64,000 nucleotides of DNA, from the NCBI GenBank assembly GCA_964019055.1, contig OZ025222.1:8774029-8838028 (forward strand), in the 5' to 3' direction. Shown one piece after another: positions 1-11,621 of this stretch. The DNA is from Anthopleura xanthogrammica. Lineage: Eukaryota; Cnidaria; Anthozoa; Actiniaria; Actiniidae. The notes beneath the pieces are model-generated. The model ran no database searches and was not told the origin of the DNA. It was given only the letters and a program-made list of their open reading frames with translations. How positions within the stretch are numbered: position 1 is the stretch's first letter; every line of letters starts with the position of its first letter. The translations under genes and the position numbers were made by a program.

Positions 1-654
1 TTTATCTTTAGGGGATATATATATGGGCATTCCTCCAGACTCCCGAGATTAGCCTCCCCCCTCCCCCCTCAAAAACAATCCCTGTTGGCTAGCTAGTGTA
101 GCCCTACAAAAAATCTTTCTTACAACTCATTATGTAGTCTTAAAATTTATATATATATTTTCCAGCATTATACCTTTCCCTCCAAATTAGAACTGCAAAG
201 CATTATATTTAAGGAACATATAGATCCCTTTCATGTGATGTCAAATAAAGCAGCACAATTTGAAGGATAAAACAAAAGAATTTCAATTTCCTGAGAATTG
301 GACCGTATTTTTTTGTACTCCAAATTGAGCTGGTGCATTATGAAGTGTCGCAATTAAGGGGTCTATTTAATATTGGGAATGCAAATAGACCCCATTATGT
401 ACATTACTGATGAAGAAAGAAATATACTCATCCAAGAGAATGACATGTGGTCTGCGATGCAAGGGAAAACATTGATGTTAATGAAATAATGCTCAAGGGA
501 ATGACAGGTATAGTTAAAATAAGATATGGCTGTTTTTTCATTTTTTCATTATGAAATAGCAGTTGGCGATGTCATTATAAAACAGGGTCCATTTTTCATC
601 CATAGTACATTATTAGCAATTCATGTCCAGCATGTGAAAATTCCGAATTTCAAT
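1..654. other. 3' flank of the MORN-repeat gene
   Basis: No gene is seen here. The stretch holds one copy of the CRE-carrying hairpin family (221-365) and a worn fragment of the 102-bp repeat family (about 417-510, recognisable by 'gagaatgacatgtggtctg'). The rest is AT-rich sequence, presumably including the 3' untranslated region of the gene ending at 655. Confidence 0.6.
221..365. mobile_element. CRE-carrying hairpin MITE, copy 1 (worn)
   Basis: It starts with tagatccctttcatgtgatg and ends with the inverse-type end aaggggtcta. The centre has the inverted 'aatttgaagg ... ccaaattgag' arms shared with the copies near 6.1, 15.1, 24.2, 25.6, 32.8, 43.8 and 63.4 kb. It is non-autonomous with no coding capacity. 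Confidence 0.75.
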
Positions 655-3600
655 TCAGTGCAGATTGTACCGAGCTCTAATAGCTTCTCTCTGTCGTTTG
701 CTATTTCGTCTTTCGAGCATTTCTTCCTTTTTGGTTAGTAATCGAGGATCTTTCAGCTTAGACTTTGAGCTATCATCAAGATGAGATTTGCTTCGTTTTA
801 AACCCCATTTTCCTCGTATTGCGTCTTGCTGTCCTCTAGAATCTTGTGTTATTTCTTCAGGATCCTTTTTATCGGGGATATTATATTTGGCTCGAAAGAA
901 TTTTTGCCTTCGCATGCTTTCTGCTCGACGAATATCTAGATTTGTGTCATCTTTTAGTTTGGGAACATTGTTATCTTCATCTTCGCTGTCTGTGTTGTGT
1001 TCTGTTGGACTTGTAGGAGTTTGAACGGATGACCTAAAAGACAAGGATAACAATGGAATAGAAGTCTTGAACTGAAAAACATTGTAATTCAGGAGAATAA
1101 ATTACTGAGGTTGGTTTAGATTGAGTCCTACCATACTTGTTTTTTGAGTTTGATTTCTCAAACAATGCAGTCCAATGATGATTGGATTGAGCACTGCATT
1201 GTTGTGAATGAATGCAGCACTTATTCAAGGGAGTGCTCTTTATTTTGCTGTCATATGCGGCGCAGTGCAATTGAGGGCAGTGCTTAATAGAGGGGAGCGC
1301 TTAAACAGATAAGGCATACAGTATCTAAAGTCTATATGTTACCTAATTTTCATTTTAGCTTCCCCCCTTGACACACACTAAAAGTTACTCTGCTAGCCCC
1401 AGGGGCGGCAGAAGTTGGGAGGCCGGGGGGAATGGGGGGGGGGGGGGGGGGGAGGGGCACTGGCCAAAAAATCCTTTGGTTGCCGGACAGACAGAGAGAA
1501 AGACACACAGGCAGATAGAGTGCGCAAGTAGGCTACATGAGTAAATTGGCAAGTGCGCTATGCCCCCCACTTTTTAAGCAAATATCCAACTTGACCCCCC
1601 TTTTAAGCAAATTTATAGGTAGAACCTCTGCCCCTTTTTTTGCTTCAGCGATTTTGGGATTTTCGCCCCTCCCCTTCTCACTTTTGAGTTTGTTCCGCCA
1701 CCCCTGAGCTCCTCCCCCTACTCTAAATGATGACTGCATGGCTATTCATTCTAATAATGTATCATATCACTTACTCAACATTGTTTGGTAGTGGTTCAGC
1801 TTCATTATACAACATCCTCTTTTTTCTCATTTTTCTCTTCAGTTTTTCATTTGGTTCTTTTCCCACATATTCATCTCTGTAAAACCAGCCAACATTCCTG
1901 CAAGATATAAAAACATATTTAGATAATGTATAACTACCGTAATATTTTCTAAAATGTCACAGTTAGGGGCATGGCTTACTCACAGATAGAACCCTGAAAC
2001 AACCTCTGGGCTGATCTAAGTCAGGGCATGGCTAACTCACAGATAGAACCCTGAAACAACCCCTGGGCTGATCTAAGTCAGGGCATGGCTAACTCACAGA
2101 TAGAACCCTGAAACAACCTCTGGGCTGATCTAAGTCAGGGCATGGCTAACTCACTGCAGATTGAACCCTGAAACAACCTCTGGGCTGATCTAAGTCAGGG
2201 CATGGCTAACTCACAGATAGAACCCTGAAACAACCTCTGGGCTGATCTAAGTCAGGGCACGGCTAACTCACAGATTGAACCCTGAAACAACCTCTGGGCT
2301 GTTCTAAGTCAGAGCATGGCTAACTCACAGATTGAACCCTGAAACAACCTCTGGGCTGATCTAAGTTATGGCATGGCTAACTCACAGATATAACCCTGAA
2401 ACAACCTCTGGGCTGATCTAAGTCAGGGCATGGCTAACTCACTGCAGATTGAACCCTGAAACAACCTCTGGGCTGATCTAAGTCAGGGCATGGCAAACTC
2501 AAGCTTGTTAGATTTTGTGGAAGGAAAACCAGATAACTTGGAGAAAATCTCCCCCAAAAAAATTGAATCAATGGAGAAATCCAACACACTCTCTTTCCAT
2601 GTGAAATCAAGTTCAGGAATTAAAAACGAGACATGAAGATACACAAGTTACAATTATGTGCTGGTAGACCTATTTGTAACATCATTAATAATGGAATTTA
2701 TATAGTACAATTATTTGGTTTTCAATTAAAATCTTCACCAGAAAGTTTCATTGGTGATATGTCAGAACACGCTGTTCTAGCGTATACCCAGGAAAGCAAA
2801 TCTGCTATAGATCGATTATAGTTCCTTCTATTTCAAAAAATCCTAATTCGTTCGACTTGGATAAAAAATATAATACATTTTTTTTATTTCCTTGCTTTCG
2901 ATGGATGTCAATGGACTCAAAAGCCGTTTTATTCTATTTTTATATACACATATTGTTGCAAAGTTTTCCTACATGCGAGATATTTATGAGCGAATAATTT
3001 TTCAAGCTTTTTACTGTCATAAAAATTCATTCAATTAAACATCTTTCCATAATATTACAATTATATTTTAAAGTTTATAACAGAATCGTTATGTCCTATG
3101 GTATGATCAGTAAATTCGGTCAAAAATATATTTCTAAAATATAATAATATGTACAAGTAATATATTCCTAAAATTGCCACAATATTTAGTAACATATATT
3201 ATGAGCAATAATTTGTGTTCGTGTTCTCGCTATTCCAAACCCTCATGTAGTATAAAACTAGGATGTGCCTCTGACGAATCTAGAAACTTTTATTGCTCAT
3301 ACGAGACATTTTCGATTATTCGTTCAAGTATAATTCTAATAATTACATAACAAATAATGTAATGCTTGAACAACGATAGAGTACACTAAAAGTACAATAT
3401 ATTCTTGTCAGTGTACGATTTATAATCGTCACAGGATCTAAATATTTAAGCTTACCTGATGAGTAAGAAAATAAGAGCTTAAATTTCATCAATAAACACA
3501 TACTTTCGTAAGTATATACACTCACTTTTTACCATTAGCGAATACATACGTCCCTCGTCCTTCCTTACGTCCTTTCCTCCACTCGCCATCATAAATATCA

Positions 3601-3743
3601 CCATTATCATAATAATAAACTCCCTGTCCATGTCTTCTCTCGTCTTTGTAATTCCCATGGTATCGCCCAACGTCCTCGAAGCCTTCATCGGCATCGCCTT
3701 CTTTCAGCTTCGCAGGTTCTCCTTTCGAAGTATTTGTCCCCAT
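655..3743 (-). CDS. MORN-repeat protein with complexin-like C-terminal motifs
   Basis: Three exons, joined by hand: 3743-3526, 1897-1775 and 1033-655, giving 239 residues in one frame. Donors are GTGAG and GTAA, acceptors TTGCAG and TTTTAG; phases 2 and 2 agree. The protein begins MGTNTS, a good N-myristoylation signal, so membrane attachment is likely. Residues about 27-73 form two MORN repeats (GRYHGNY, GDIYDGEWRKGRKEGRG), which in other proteins bind lipid or protein partners. Residues 74-113 are basic; 117-148 are acidic and probably disordered. Three similar motifs follow: RAKYNI (161-166), RGKWGL (187-192) and RARYNL at the very C-terminus (233-238). Each is preceded by a basic helix-like run and resembles the end of the complexin SNARE-binding helix (IRDKYG). 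The family assignment of this tail is inference; the MORN part is firm. I know of no named gene with this architecture. Confidence 0.82.
1434..1453. repeat. poly-G tract
   Basis: A long G run lies inside intron 2 of the MORN-repeat gene (1034-1774). Similar G or C runs occur at about 4370, 8822, 27890, 29507, 32704, 42168, 43998, 55009 and 61811. Confidence 0.9.
1966..2500. repeat. 57-bp minisatellite, block A
   Basis: About nine copies of a 57-bp unit lie in intron 1 of the MORN-repeat gene. The unit contains 'ggctaactcacagatagaac' and 'cctctgggctgatctaagtc'. Units differ by scattered substitutions and some carry a 3-base insertion (ctcactgcagatt). The same unit recurs inverted at 12784-13141 and 30300-31085. 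Confidence 0.95.
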
Positions 3744-5223
3744 TTCAAGTTATTGTTCAACAAGCTATAGAAAATATTGAATGTAATTGTTTCCGGGTGA
3801 GCTAATAAATTCAGTTTAGGGAATTTTTTCAAAATGGCTTATGACTTTCGAAATCTAAACACGGTAGGCTAGGTAGCCTCGCCAATGTGCAGTTAAATAT
3901 TAATCAACATGGCTCAGATTTCGATATTAATAAATTATTAATATTCTCATGAAAGTAATAATATGGAGGAAAATTATTACCTGCAGTTATTGTGATTATT
4001 GCTCAACCTGGCAGTTTTAGAGGTTTGTTTAGGTATACGTTTTCTTTTGTTATTACAATGCGAGTCGATCCAAGGTCACGCGAACCGGTGTTAATTCTGC
4101 CCCCCTCCAAGGTGTACGAACGTAAATGATTATAAAAATACATCTACATCTACATAATTTATTTGCAACAATCCTTGGATCATATATAGCATATATATGC
4201 TGAGTCGCAGCGGAAAGGAAGCGGAATGGTAAGGCATATGCGCATCCTTGGGAGGAAGAGGAAGGCTAACAATTGGCCCAGATACTATACCAAAGGGATG
4301 GGCTTTCAAGTTGTTTGCAACTGAAATAAAGCAATTTTAATTTTTCTCTTCTCTTCTCTTTTGTTCTCCCCCCCCCCCCCTCCCCCCATAAAATCTGAAA
4401 TCAATCGTCGTCCACGCGAACACGAATCAGTCACAAACTAGTCACAATCGGCGACCTATGCACGAACAAGTCACGAACTAGAAACAAGATGAAGACTCGT
4501 TTGTTTCGATTCCCTTGCCCCTCCCCCTGTTGCGGCTCTATGGCTGATAAGCTGTTCCCCTAAAACACTGTCGGAGCTGGTACGTTATTTTAATAACATC
4601 TCATAAATTTAATATGACAATAAATTGATATAAATAAGTTTGATATTGTCTTTAAAAAATTCAAGGTCCATAGAATATAAATGTTAATACAAATACTTTA
4701 GCAAATTGAAATTTGGACATTTTTAAATTTTCAATCAATAAATCTATAAAATTTTGTACTTCAATTTATAATACTATTTACATAAAATATATTTTTAATA
4801 AGTATTGGAATACCAGTGAAAGAATGGACTTGACCTCTGCCACCTATACTGTAATCAATTTTCTCAGATCTAAAAATATTTTTTTGCCAACGCGAAACTC
4901 AATTTTTTATGTCTGAAGGATCTAGTTATGAACTCAAAACGCAGTTTTTGAGACTGAGAGAACGATAGACTTTTCATTTCCCTCAGAGTTGCGAATTTGA
5001 CGGGCAAAAAAGCGACAAGGAAAGAAACTTTTTTGGAATTAAAATATTGGCAAATAATTGATTTTTTTTAATGCATAGGTCAAGTTTGGACTCGAGCACA
5101 GGGTAACTGAAAAACTCTATTTTCCTTTTAGCTACTTCTCCTTCATGATGCAATACTGCTGTTGATTATGTCAGTTTATTTGCATATGATAAATTCAAAA
5201 TATCAATTTGTACGGGGCATCAC
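3744..5223. other. Intergenic: promoter side of MORN gene, 3' side of FBXO47
   Basis: No coding exon is recognised. The first few hundred bases above 3743 should hold the promoter of the MORN-repeat gene, but no clear TATA box is visible. A C-rich tract sits at about 4368-4387. A minus-strand AATAAA (5175-5180), about 45 bases beyond the FBXO47 stop codon, is the likely poly(A) signal of that gene. Confidence 0.55.
5175..5180 (-). terminator. Poly(A) signal of FBXO47
   Basis: AATAAA on the minus strand, about 45 bases after the FBXO47 stop codon. Normal spacing for cleavage and polyadenylation. Confidence 0.55.
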
Positions 5224-6972
5224 TTATTTAGCAATGGATTCTTTGAGAAGAAACGCCGCCACCTTGGATAGATTGTGGACTGTTTCAATAAGTGCTTGCT
5301 CCTGTTCTTCTGGTGATCCTTCACGATCTGCAAAAACATGAAAACCATTTCAATGTCAATGTCAGCATGCACCAGCATGAGCTTTGTGTGTGACGTGCTC
5401 GATCGAAAATCAACTTCCGGGTGCCAAACAAATTGTTCTTAAGCGCAAGATCGCATTTTTAGTCACATTTTTGAGCAACTGGACCCGGAAATGCGTCATT
5501 ACCTATTACCTATAAGCTCAAACCGCAATGTATTATGCGCAAGCTGAAAGTAGAGAGATGTATTTTCATGCACGTGCCTTATTATCCGATACTTTTTTTT
5601 TTTTTAATAGAGATACAACGTAAAGAAACAGCAACCTCTCCCCCACCCCTACCCCCTGAAATCAACTTGGAGCTGTATTTTCTACGTGCATGACATACAT
5701 TTGAGTACCTGTATCATCCTGTATTTCTTCAGTAAGAGTAATAATATTTTCCTCCCATACGTTGAATAGTGACATAGTGAACGCTACTTTGTTTTTGTAT
5801 CCTGGCATGGCGGTGAGGATTTTTTTGATTAGCCCCATGAATGTTTCTAGTTTTCTGCTTTTGCTTCTTCCCATATCATAACGCCCCGCGACCTACAAAA
5901 CATAATTTTTTAAATTTAATCTAAAATAAATGGGATTTAACAGTGGCGGCATTTCTACAGAGCAGTTCTACTGGATTCCAATTGGAATTTATAAGTTGAT
6001 TTTAGGCACAGGAAAGAACCAACAAGCAACTCGACTCACATACGACACCGAGCCCAGCGGGACTCGTATTGGTCGTATTGGTGAGCGGTAAGCGCTATAC
6101 TAGACCCCTTGCAGCACGTCGGAATGCAGCGCAATTTGGAGGGCAAAATAATAATTTCCAATTCTAAGGATATTGAAATTCTTTTGTTTCAGTGTCCTCA
6201 AAAATTGAATTGCTTTGACGTCACGTGAAAGGGGTCTATTATTGAGCTTTTATTTGGAAACCACCAAGTAATAAGGAGCATTGATAGTTTGAGGGGGTAA
6301 AGGGCGCACCGCTTCGAACGCTTTAAACATGAGCCCCTGGCTCGGGAGAATTGGGCAACCACTCCCCGCGTTTCGAAGTAAAATATTGGCTTTTTTATCA
6401 CAGATTTTGCGCATCCAAATGACTGGTCTTCTTTGGAATTAAAAGCCTGTTAGATGAAAGCACATGATATGGTTCGGGGATGGCCCGGACGGATGGCTCA
6501 GAGATGGTTCAACACGATCCCAGAAAAGAAAGAAGGGGGAGGGGAGATACGTAGCGTACAGCTAGTCCAGTTAGGCTTACCTGCGCCACATAATATCCAA
6601 GATAGGCTAGTTCATGTACTCTTCCATTCACAGCCTTGCTTCCCAGAACGGCGTAAGTGATTTCCTCACCACACATGACAAGAAGCTTGGCTGTGTTCTC
6701 TAGACACCAGTCATTACTTATAACTGTAAACAAGAAATTAAACATAGAAAGAGCTCCAGAGTAGGAGGGAGAGGAGGGGGAATGAGAGCGCGTGGGCATG
6801 ACGCAAAAGGCCCAACAAACAAAAGGCACAGAAACGCAATCAGTATATAATACATGTAGCGAAACTTTTAGTTGCAAAGATCTATTATCTTAATTGTAAC
6901 GACAAACTAGGACCTGTCTGTCCGTCCGTCCGTCGTTCTGTCTGTCAGTCTGTCCGTCTGTCTGTCTGTCTG

Positions 6973-7018
<46 letters not shown>

Positions 7019-10000
7019 TGTCTTCCTCTCTCTGCTCTTTAAGCTTCCAAGATACAGTCCACTAGCAGCGTTTGCATTTGCTATGAATATACCTGAGAGT
7101 TCTTCTATAACACTTATAATGTCATCATCGTTCCAGCTCTTCTTGCATTCATTGTGCAGCAGTGTCAAAGCCTCTGCGAGTTCTCTTATTTCAATATCAT
7201 CAACGCCATAGAAGGTAGGACATGTGGACATCACTACCCAGTTGATAAGACCTAGAGTAATATAAATACAATAGCAGATATCAGAGTTACACTCCATTGC
7301 CTTGAAACAATTGCTTTCAGTCGTGACATTTGGGTTGGTTTCTATAAATTTACTGTATTGTTGACCCAATTGCCTCGACTTGAAACAATTTCCACCATCC
7401 ATCATCAATCATTATTAATTGATTTAAGTGACGCGCTGCAATATGCGCCTTGAGTGTTCTAAACGGATGACAGTAATCACCACCCTGGAGAGACATAGTT
7501 CAATGACCGGTTTCGTTAGACCAACACAACCATGCTGTTTATCGTGATTTGTTTTTACGTTTATAGGGTATCTGCTCTTCTTCGATGACAGCGCACCTAA
7601 CAACTGAAGGGGTTGCTAAAGCTGGCTCATGAAAATATACCATTGACGTTTATATAGATGGTGCGCAACCTTTTCCATGAAAGTAGCCTCCTACGCCGAC
7701 GTCCTTAGGGTCGTCACGCAACGCTTCCCTCCCCACTAGAGAGAACGGAAACGTTGCGTGTCCGACCCTAAGGACTCTGCGCTGGAGGCTTCTATCATAA
7801 AAGTAAAAAAAAGACAGAAACATTTATTATCATCATAGTCTACCTGTATCGCGATAGACAGGTCCATACAAAATGTACAGTAGTCTTGCTTGAAAGACAA
7901 GTGGCCATGGCTTCAATATAGTCGACAACCAGAACCCCCTATCTTGGTCGTCAAGTGCTTTGTTCAAGAATATCTCTCTACAGAACACCCGGATGTACTT
8001 TTCAAACCAGGGATAGGTCCCGGGCGTTGAATTGAGCACTTTTTCTATTCTCTCGTCCAGACATGAGGCACCTGTTCATAAACCGCATCATAATAATTAT
8101 TGTTAACAGTAATAATAACAATAATCACAGAAAAGAGATAAGATGTAATACAAGATTTATGGTTCAGGGCCGTAGCAAGTCTTGAAAAATCGTTTGTGGG
8201 TGTGGAGGGGGGGGCATAAAGTCATTTCGAAAACTTGAGACATGCCCCCCCCCCTCCCGGCATCTGTGGGCGCTTTCAGTGTTCTATTGTGATAGAGTAT
8301 TTTGTGACTGTTTTCTATGCCATTTGTTAGTCTTTATTCCATAGAAGATCTTAGTAAGCAATTTTATGTCTTCATCATTTTGAAAGATTATATATAGTTA
8401 GGGTACCTTTTATCGCAGTGTAAGCCCTTAGTTTCTCATCGTCTTCCCATCCTGCAATGAATGCACGAAGAAACGACCCGTAGCAGCTGTAAGCAAACTC
8501 ACTACCAAACTGTGAGCACAACAATGAATGTGTGTCCTTTAACTGGGGAAAAAATAAACCAAAAAACTAGCATGTTTAATACATTTGAAAAAGGGGATAG
8601 GATAGCGTATATAGCTATTTAAAAAAAGGTTGGTGAATTTTTTATTGCATGTTGCTTTTTGCATGCTACATCTTGCGTATCAAGCTTGAAATGTCATCAT
8701 ATTCACATGTAAATAATGTCAGCACCACCAAAGAAAAGATGCCGGAAGAACGTGCAGACAAAGTTTGGTAAAATTCCATATTGTTTTGGCGTTTTGGGCC
8801 TTTTGCTGATTGGAATCCCCCCGGGGGGGGGGGGGGGGTACTCCCTATAATGGACTATACGGGGATGCTCCGCCCGAAAGGGATACTTTTTTCAAGCCGC
8901 ACGTATAGAAAAGGGGTTGAAATTTGTGAGTTTTGGTATAAAAAGGGGTAGATTTTCTTCAAAAGTATAATTGGTATACAACATGCAGCATGAAGCATCA
9001 ACAAACCTTCACCGACCTTTCTGAAATCGCTGTAATCGAAAATCTATCAAGGGAATGACAGTGACAAGCATCTTTTTAACTGGTTACACATAAATTAAAA
9101 CAAAAATATTTCACCTTGTCTAGTGTTAACCCAACTTCCTTTAATCTCTCTTTTGTGGAAAAAAGGCAGCTTACTCTTTTCATCAAAATACCTTGGATAG
9201 AAAATAACAAGTTAGGCGCAATCGTGACTGATATAAAACGATAAATCAATTATTGGATGGTTGGATGGTTGGATGGTTGGATGGTTGGATGGTTGGATGG
9301 TTGGATGGTTGGATGGTTGGATGGTTGGATGGTTGGATGGTTGGATGGTTGGATGGTTGGATGGTTGGATGGTTGGATGGTTGGATGGTTGGATGGTTGG
9401 ATGGTTGGATGGTTGGATGGTTGGATGGTTGGATGGTTGGATGGTTGGATGGTTGGATGGTTGGATGGTTGGATGGTTGGATGGTTGGATGGTTGGATGG
9501 TTGGATGGTTGGATGGTTGGATGGTTGGATGGTTGGATGGTTGGATGGTTGGATGGTTGGATGGTTGGATGGTTGGATGGTTGGATGGTTGGATGGTTGG
9601 ATGGTTGGATGGTTGGATGGTTGGATGGTTGGATGGTTGGATGGTTGGATGGTTGGATGGTTGGATGGTTGGATGGTTGGATGGTTGGATGGTTGGATGG
9701 TTGGATGGTTGGATGGTTGGATGGTTGGATGGTTGGATGGTTGGATGGTTGGATGGTTGGATGGTTGGATGGTTGGATGGTTGGATGGTTGGATGGTTGG
9801 ATGGTTGGATGGTTGGATGGTTGGATGGTTGGATGGTTGGATGGTTGGATGGTTGGATGGTTGGATGGTTGGATGGTTGGATGGTTGGATGGTTGGATGG
9901 TTGGTTAAATGTATGGAGGGATGGAAGACTGATGGATGGATGGATGGATGGATGGATGGATGGATGGATGGATGGATGGATGGATGGATGGATGGAAGGA

Positions 10001-10575
10001 AGGAAGGAAGGGATGAATGAATGAATGAATGAATGAATGGATAAATGTATGGAGGGATGGAAAGACTGATAGATGTATGGAAGCATGGATGCATGGATGG
10101 ATGGAAAAGATGAATATCACAATAGATTTTGGGGAAGTTGTTCTGTACGGAATTGGAAGCTATAACTTTAAAAAATATGGATAAAGTCTTAGTAACTTGC
10201 TTTTTACTTACCAAGATCTCCAAAATGCTCAGTGTATTTCAAAGCATCATCAAACAAAACAACTTCCTCGATATGATTTGCACTGTTCTCCGACACAGCT
10301 ATAGAGGGAAGTATTTTCTCAAGGCCTTGTTTACTTTCAATAAACTCCATCACACAATCTCTCATCGGTCTGGAAGTGAGGGCTAGATTCCCTAGGTCAG
10401 CCAAAGGAATTGTTGAAAAAACTTGAAACCGCATTTCTTTTGGGAGCGCAGAAAAATTTCCAAAACTTGTTGAAGAATTTGATGCTTTTGTATGCAGATT
10501 TTTTGCTTTCTTGTGCTTTCTTGTTTTATAATTGGGCTTGACGTTTCTCATGTAGGAACAGATATTTGAAGCCAT
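5224..10575 (-). CDS. FBXO47: F-box only protein 47
   Basis: Eight exons: 10575-10212, 9191-9115, 8542-8407, 8071-7844, 7251-7093, 6723-6581, 5892-5709 and 5327-5224. Together they make 464 codons plus stop; the vertebrate protein is about 450 residues. All junctions are GT/AG and phases agree. An F-box (about residues 38-80, starting [11 protein letters not shown]) should bind SKP1 and make this the substrate receptor of an SCF ubiquitin ligase. Downstream blocks match FBXO47 clearly: TKERLK in exon 2, [13 protein letters not shown] in exon 3, [11 protein letters not shown] and [12 protein letters not shown] in exon 4, [14 protein letters not shown] in exon 5 and [13 protein letters not shown] in exon 6. 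Vertebrate and nematode relatives act in meiotic prophase, so germline expression is a fair guess. Intron 1 is mostly an 8-bp repeat array. The next gene, UBE2M, starts 1.05 kb away on the other strand. Confidence 0.93.
6101..6238. mobile_element. CRE-carrying hairpin MITE, copy 2
   Basis: In FBXO47 intron 6. The ends are tagaccccttgcagcacgtc and gacgtcacgtgaaaggggtc + ta; inner arms are inverted. The right end carries TGACGTCACGTG, a CRE palindrome overlapping an E-box. Confidence 0.9.
6905..7018. repeat. TCTG / TTTC microsatellite
   Basis: A run of TCTG and TCCG units (6913-6973) passes into pure TTTC units (about 6973-7015), inside FBXO47 intron 5. Confidence 0.95.
7674..7803. mobile_element. 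Short inverted-repeat element
   Basis: In FBXO47 intron 4. Left arm 'tagcctcctacgccgacgtc' and 'cttagggtcg' pair with right-arm 'cgaccctaaggactctgcgc' and 'tggaggcttct'. About 130 bp, with no coding capacity; probably a MITE seen once in this window. Confidence 0.65.
8815..8985. mobile_element. G-rich MITE end, 'ggggatgctccgcccgaaag' family
   Basis: In FBXO47 intron 2. It shares the ends 'tataatggactatacgggga' and 'tgctccgcccgaaagg' with the complete element at 37106-37378. It looks like one half of that element after a long G run. Confidence 0.75.
9254..9905. repeat. Perfect GGATGGTT array, about 81 copies
   Basis: An 8-base unit is repeated about 81 times with no interruption that I can see, in FBXO47 intron 1. 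The six-frame reading frames it produces (MVGWLDGW on plus, NHPTIQPS on minus) are artefacts: they run straight through the repeat on both strands. Confidence 0.98.
9926..10105. repeat. ATGG tetranucleotide array
   Basis: Imperfect ATGG/ATGA units directly follow the 8-base array in FBXO47 intron 1. The 8-base unit is probably a derivative of this tetramer (GGAT + GGTT). Confidence 0.95.
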
Positions 10576-11621
10576 TTTTGAATGTTAAAAACTACCGCGA
10601 ACTCTGAACTCTTCTTCCTCCTAAAAACAAACAAACAAGTTAATAAGAGTATAAGAAAAACCTTTTAAAAGTAATAAAGAAGTTCAGTCTGTTCAAGATA
10701 AGTTGCCGACAAAATAAGCTTAGTATTTGTAGCAAGGTTTCCTTGACATTCTATGCAAAAAATATGAAAAACCTTTGCTTTAAAAACTGTAAGTTCTTTG
10801 ATTATAATTTATCTTCAACTTACCTTGTAAAAGCAGTCAAAAAGGGAGAGAAAATGCCGAGAAAAACACCTAATTTTGTGGACAATTTTGAGAAAAATGC
10901 GAAACAAAAATTCAAATGTTTAGAAAAAATATTAACTTTTTGTTGCAATAAAAATGGCGGGAAAAAGACGCGGCCGTCAAACCCACCGCACCGGAAGTGA
11001 ACTAAACGGCGCGAAAATAAACTCAGCAGTTCGTCACTTCCGTTTCCTTTTCAATTACTTCTTCGTGACGTCCTCGGGTTGTAATCGGAAATATTCCCAC
11101 AGGTAACCCACACTTAGTAAATAATTTTCTTTTGTGACTTTTTTCTTAGGTTGTCTTGATTTTCGGATTAAGATTTTAAATAACCTCAATATGAACTTTT
11201 AAAAATGAATTTCATATTCTTTCTAAACGTTAGTTTTGTATAAGAAAATTTTCATTAAAATATGTCCTCTAGTTCTTCCAAAAATGATAGAAAATTACAA
11301 CCTTATATATGTTATGGAAAGGTATTTTTACTTTTACTTAGAATTCATTCTAATATGAAAATAAATTGCTCCAAAATTGCGTATTTCCTCAGTATTTTTA
11401 CTTTCTTATCGATAGTTTTTCGCCAAGCCTTCGTACATTCCTCGGCTGCCAAAAAAATAGTTGTTTGTTATGATCCGAAAACCTTCCGATAAAAATCGAC
11501 CAATCAAATGCTCTCATTTGACCCGGCGCCGAGTGAAAAATTCAGAAAGTTCAGTGTCCGTCCATGTTAAGATATTCTTGCTTTTGAGACTATTTGTCTT
11601 GGTTTTTAGAATAGTCGAGCC
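10576..11621. promoter_or_regulatory. Divergent promoter region, FBXO47 / UBE2M
   Basis: This 1,046-bp gap separates the start codons of two divergently transcribed genes, so both promoters and 5' untranslated regions must lie here or nearby. The stretch 10,960-11,060 is locally richer in CG dinucleotides (cgcggccgtc, ccgcaccgga, cggcgcgaaa) and contains CGGAAGTGA and cacttccg, ETS-type sites common in housekeeping promoters. No TATA box is evident. Reading frames in this gap have no family likeness. Confidence 0.5.

Noticed and set aside
1966..2500. Regular repeats that could suggest a CRISPR array
   Set aside because: The units are contiguous 57-bp repeats without unique spacers, in an intron of an animal gene.
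9246..10223. Reading frames of 215-325 codons on both strands
   Set aside because: They are the GGATGGTT/ATGG array read in several frames; the period, not codon selection, keeps them open. FBXO47 intron 1 spans the place.
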